The position numbers and the translations under genes are program-made. This document shows positions 63,672-64,000 of a stretch of DNA of 64,000 bases, piece by piece. The stretch is from NCBI GenBank assembly GCA_035559995.1, contig DATMAM010000017.1, positions 62,001-126,000 on the forward strand, written 5' to 3'. Numbering within the stretch: the first letter of the stretch is position 1; each line of letters begins with the position of its first letter. A model generated the notes under the pieces. The model ran no database searches. It saw only the letters and a program-made list of their open reading frames with translations, and had not been told where the DNA came from. This DNA comes from DATMAM01 sp035559995 (GTDB taxonomy: Bacteria > Desulfobacterota > Binatia > UBA9968).

Positions 63672-64000
63672 ATGCTGATCGATTGGCATGCGCACCACAC
63701 GGCGCCGGAAATCGTCGAGGAGTTCGCGCGGCTGACGGGAAGAAAACCGCCGATCGACGCCTACGATTCGCGCGATTTCTCCCGGCGCGTGAACGAGCTC
63801 GACCGAGCGGGGATCGATGTCCAGCTCGTCTGCCAGGGCGCCGCTCTCAACGCCGACCGCTTTGCCGCCGAGTTGGCGATCGCGCTCGTCAGGAGAACGA
63901 ACGACGCGATCGCGGAGCGAATCGCTCCTTACCGCGATCGCTTTTTCGGCGTGATCGCGGTTTCGCTCAAGGATATCGCCGCATCCGTCGGAGAGATCGA
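63672..64000 (+). CDS. Amidohydrolase family protein (3' end outside window)
   Basis: About 109 residues are visible from the ATG at 63672. IDWHAHHTAPEIVEEFARL is the HxH metal-binding start of the amidohydrolase/ACMSD-like family (decarboxylases of the aminocarboxymuconate-semialdehyde type). FFGVIAVSLKDIAASV near the edge fits the second strand. The class cannot be refined without the rest. No good ribosome-binding site is near the ATG. Confidence 0.8.
   Translation, partial: MLIDWHAHHTAPEIVEEFARLTGRKPPIDAYDSRDFSRRVNELDRAGIDVQLVCQGAALNADRFAAELAIALVRRTNDAIAERIAPYRDRFFGVIAVSLKDIAASVGEI

Noticed and set aside
63490..63678. 62-codon plus-strand reading starting in the DnaA-box pair
   Set aside because: Starts within the second DnaA box, Arg/Ala-rich without motif, and overlaps the amidohydrolase start.

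Overview
The window reads as a chromosomal segment of a GC-rich, diderm (Gram-negative) bacterium. The outer membrane is implied by LptF/LptG, two lipoprotein signal peptides and a Tat-type signal. Gene order in the ribosomal, tRNA-tuf and tig-clpPX-lon-hup blocks is that of Proteobacteria-like lineages. A solitary 4,5-dihydroxyphthalate decarboxylase-like protein, an amidohydrolase and a DUF1800/DUF1501 pair are often met in uncultured soil or subsurface groups (Binatota, Rokubacteria, Desulfobacterota-like), but the sequence alone does not fix the phylum. No rRNA, CRISPR, insertion sequence or prophage was seen.

Layout. (1) 1-2,014: a partial lipoprotein gene and a 13-repeat secreted protein carrying DxNxDGxxD loops, attached to the end of the alpha operon. 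(2) 2,029-19,962: one minus-strand ribosomal superoperon in the order rpsL-rpsG-[terminator-like hairpin]-fusA-S10-spc-alpha, including secY, adk, map, infA and rpoA. It lacks tuf after fusA and lacks rpmD (L30). (3) 20,040-33,400: promoter-tRNA(Thr,Tyr,Gly,Thr)-tuf-rpmG-tRNA(Trp)-secE-nusG-rplKAJL-rpoBC. (4) 33,547-39,304: rlmB, divergent lptF-lptG, then tRNA(Val,Asp)-rplM-rpsI-argC, and hup under its own palindromic promoter. (5) 39,334-48,404: ALDH-rph-rdgB, a five-tRNA cluster (Pro, Arg, His, Lys, Leu) and the proteostasis block tig-clpP-clpX-lon. (6) 48,791-53,085: a plus-strand ECF sigma / anti-sigma / DUF3106 / DUF1800 / DUF1501 operon of unknown function. (7) 53,129-60,561: a cytoplasmic PBP-like protein, an AmmeMemoRadiSam radical SAM enzyme, a VOC protein, the haem operon hemE-hemH-PPOX and divergent hemW. 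(8) 60,759-64,000: two small envelope proteins, an MFS exporter, a small zinc-ribbon protein, a pair of perfect inverted DnaA boxes and the start of an amidohydrolase.

Most highly expressed genes run leftward on the minus strand, as expected if replication enters from the right. The DnaA-box pair at 63.47-63.50 kb is therefore an origin candidate worth testing. The most system-like unexplained loci are the sigma-factor operon (region 6) and the repeat-protein cassette (region 1). The most interesting regulatory signals are the hairpin between rpsG and fusA and the competing hairpins in the tRNA-tuf leader.
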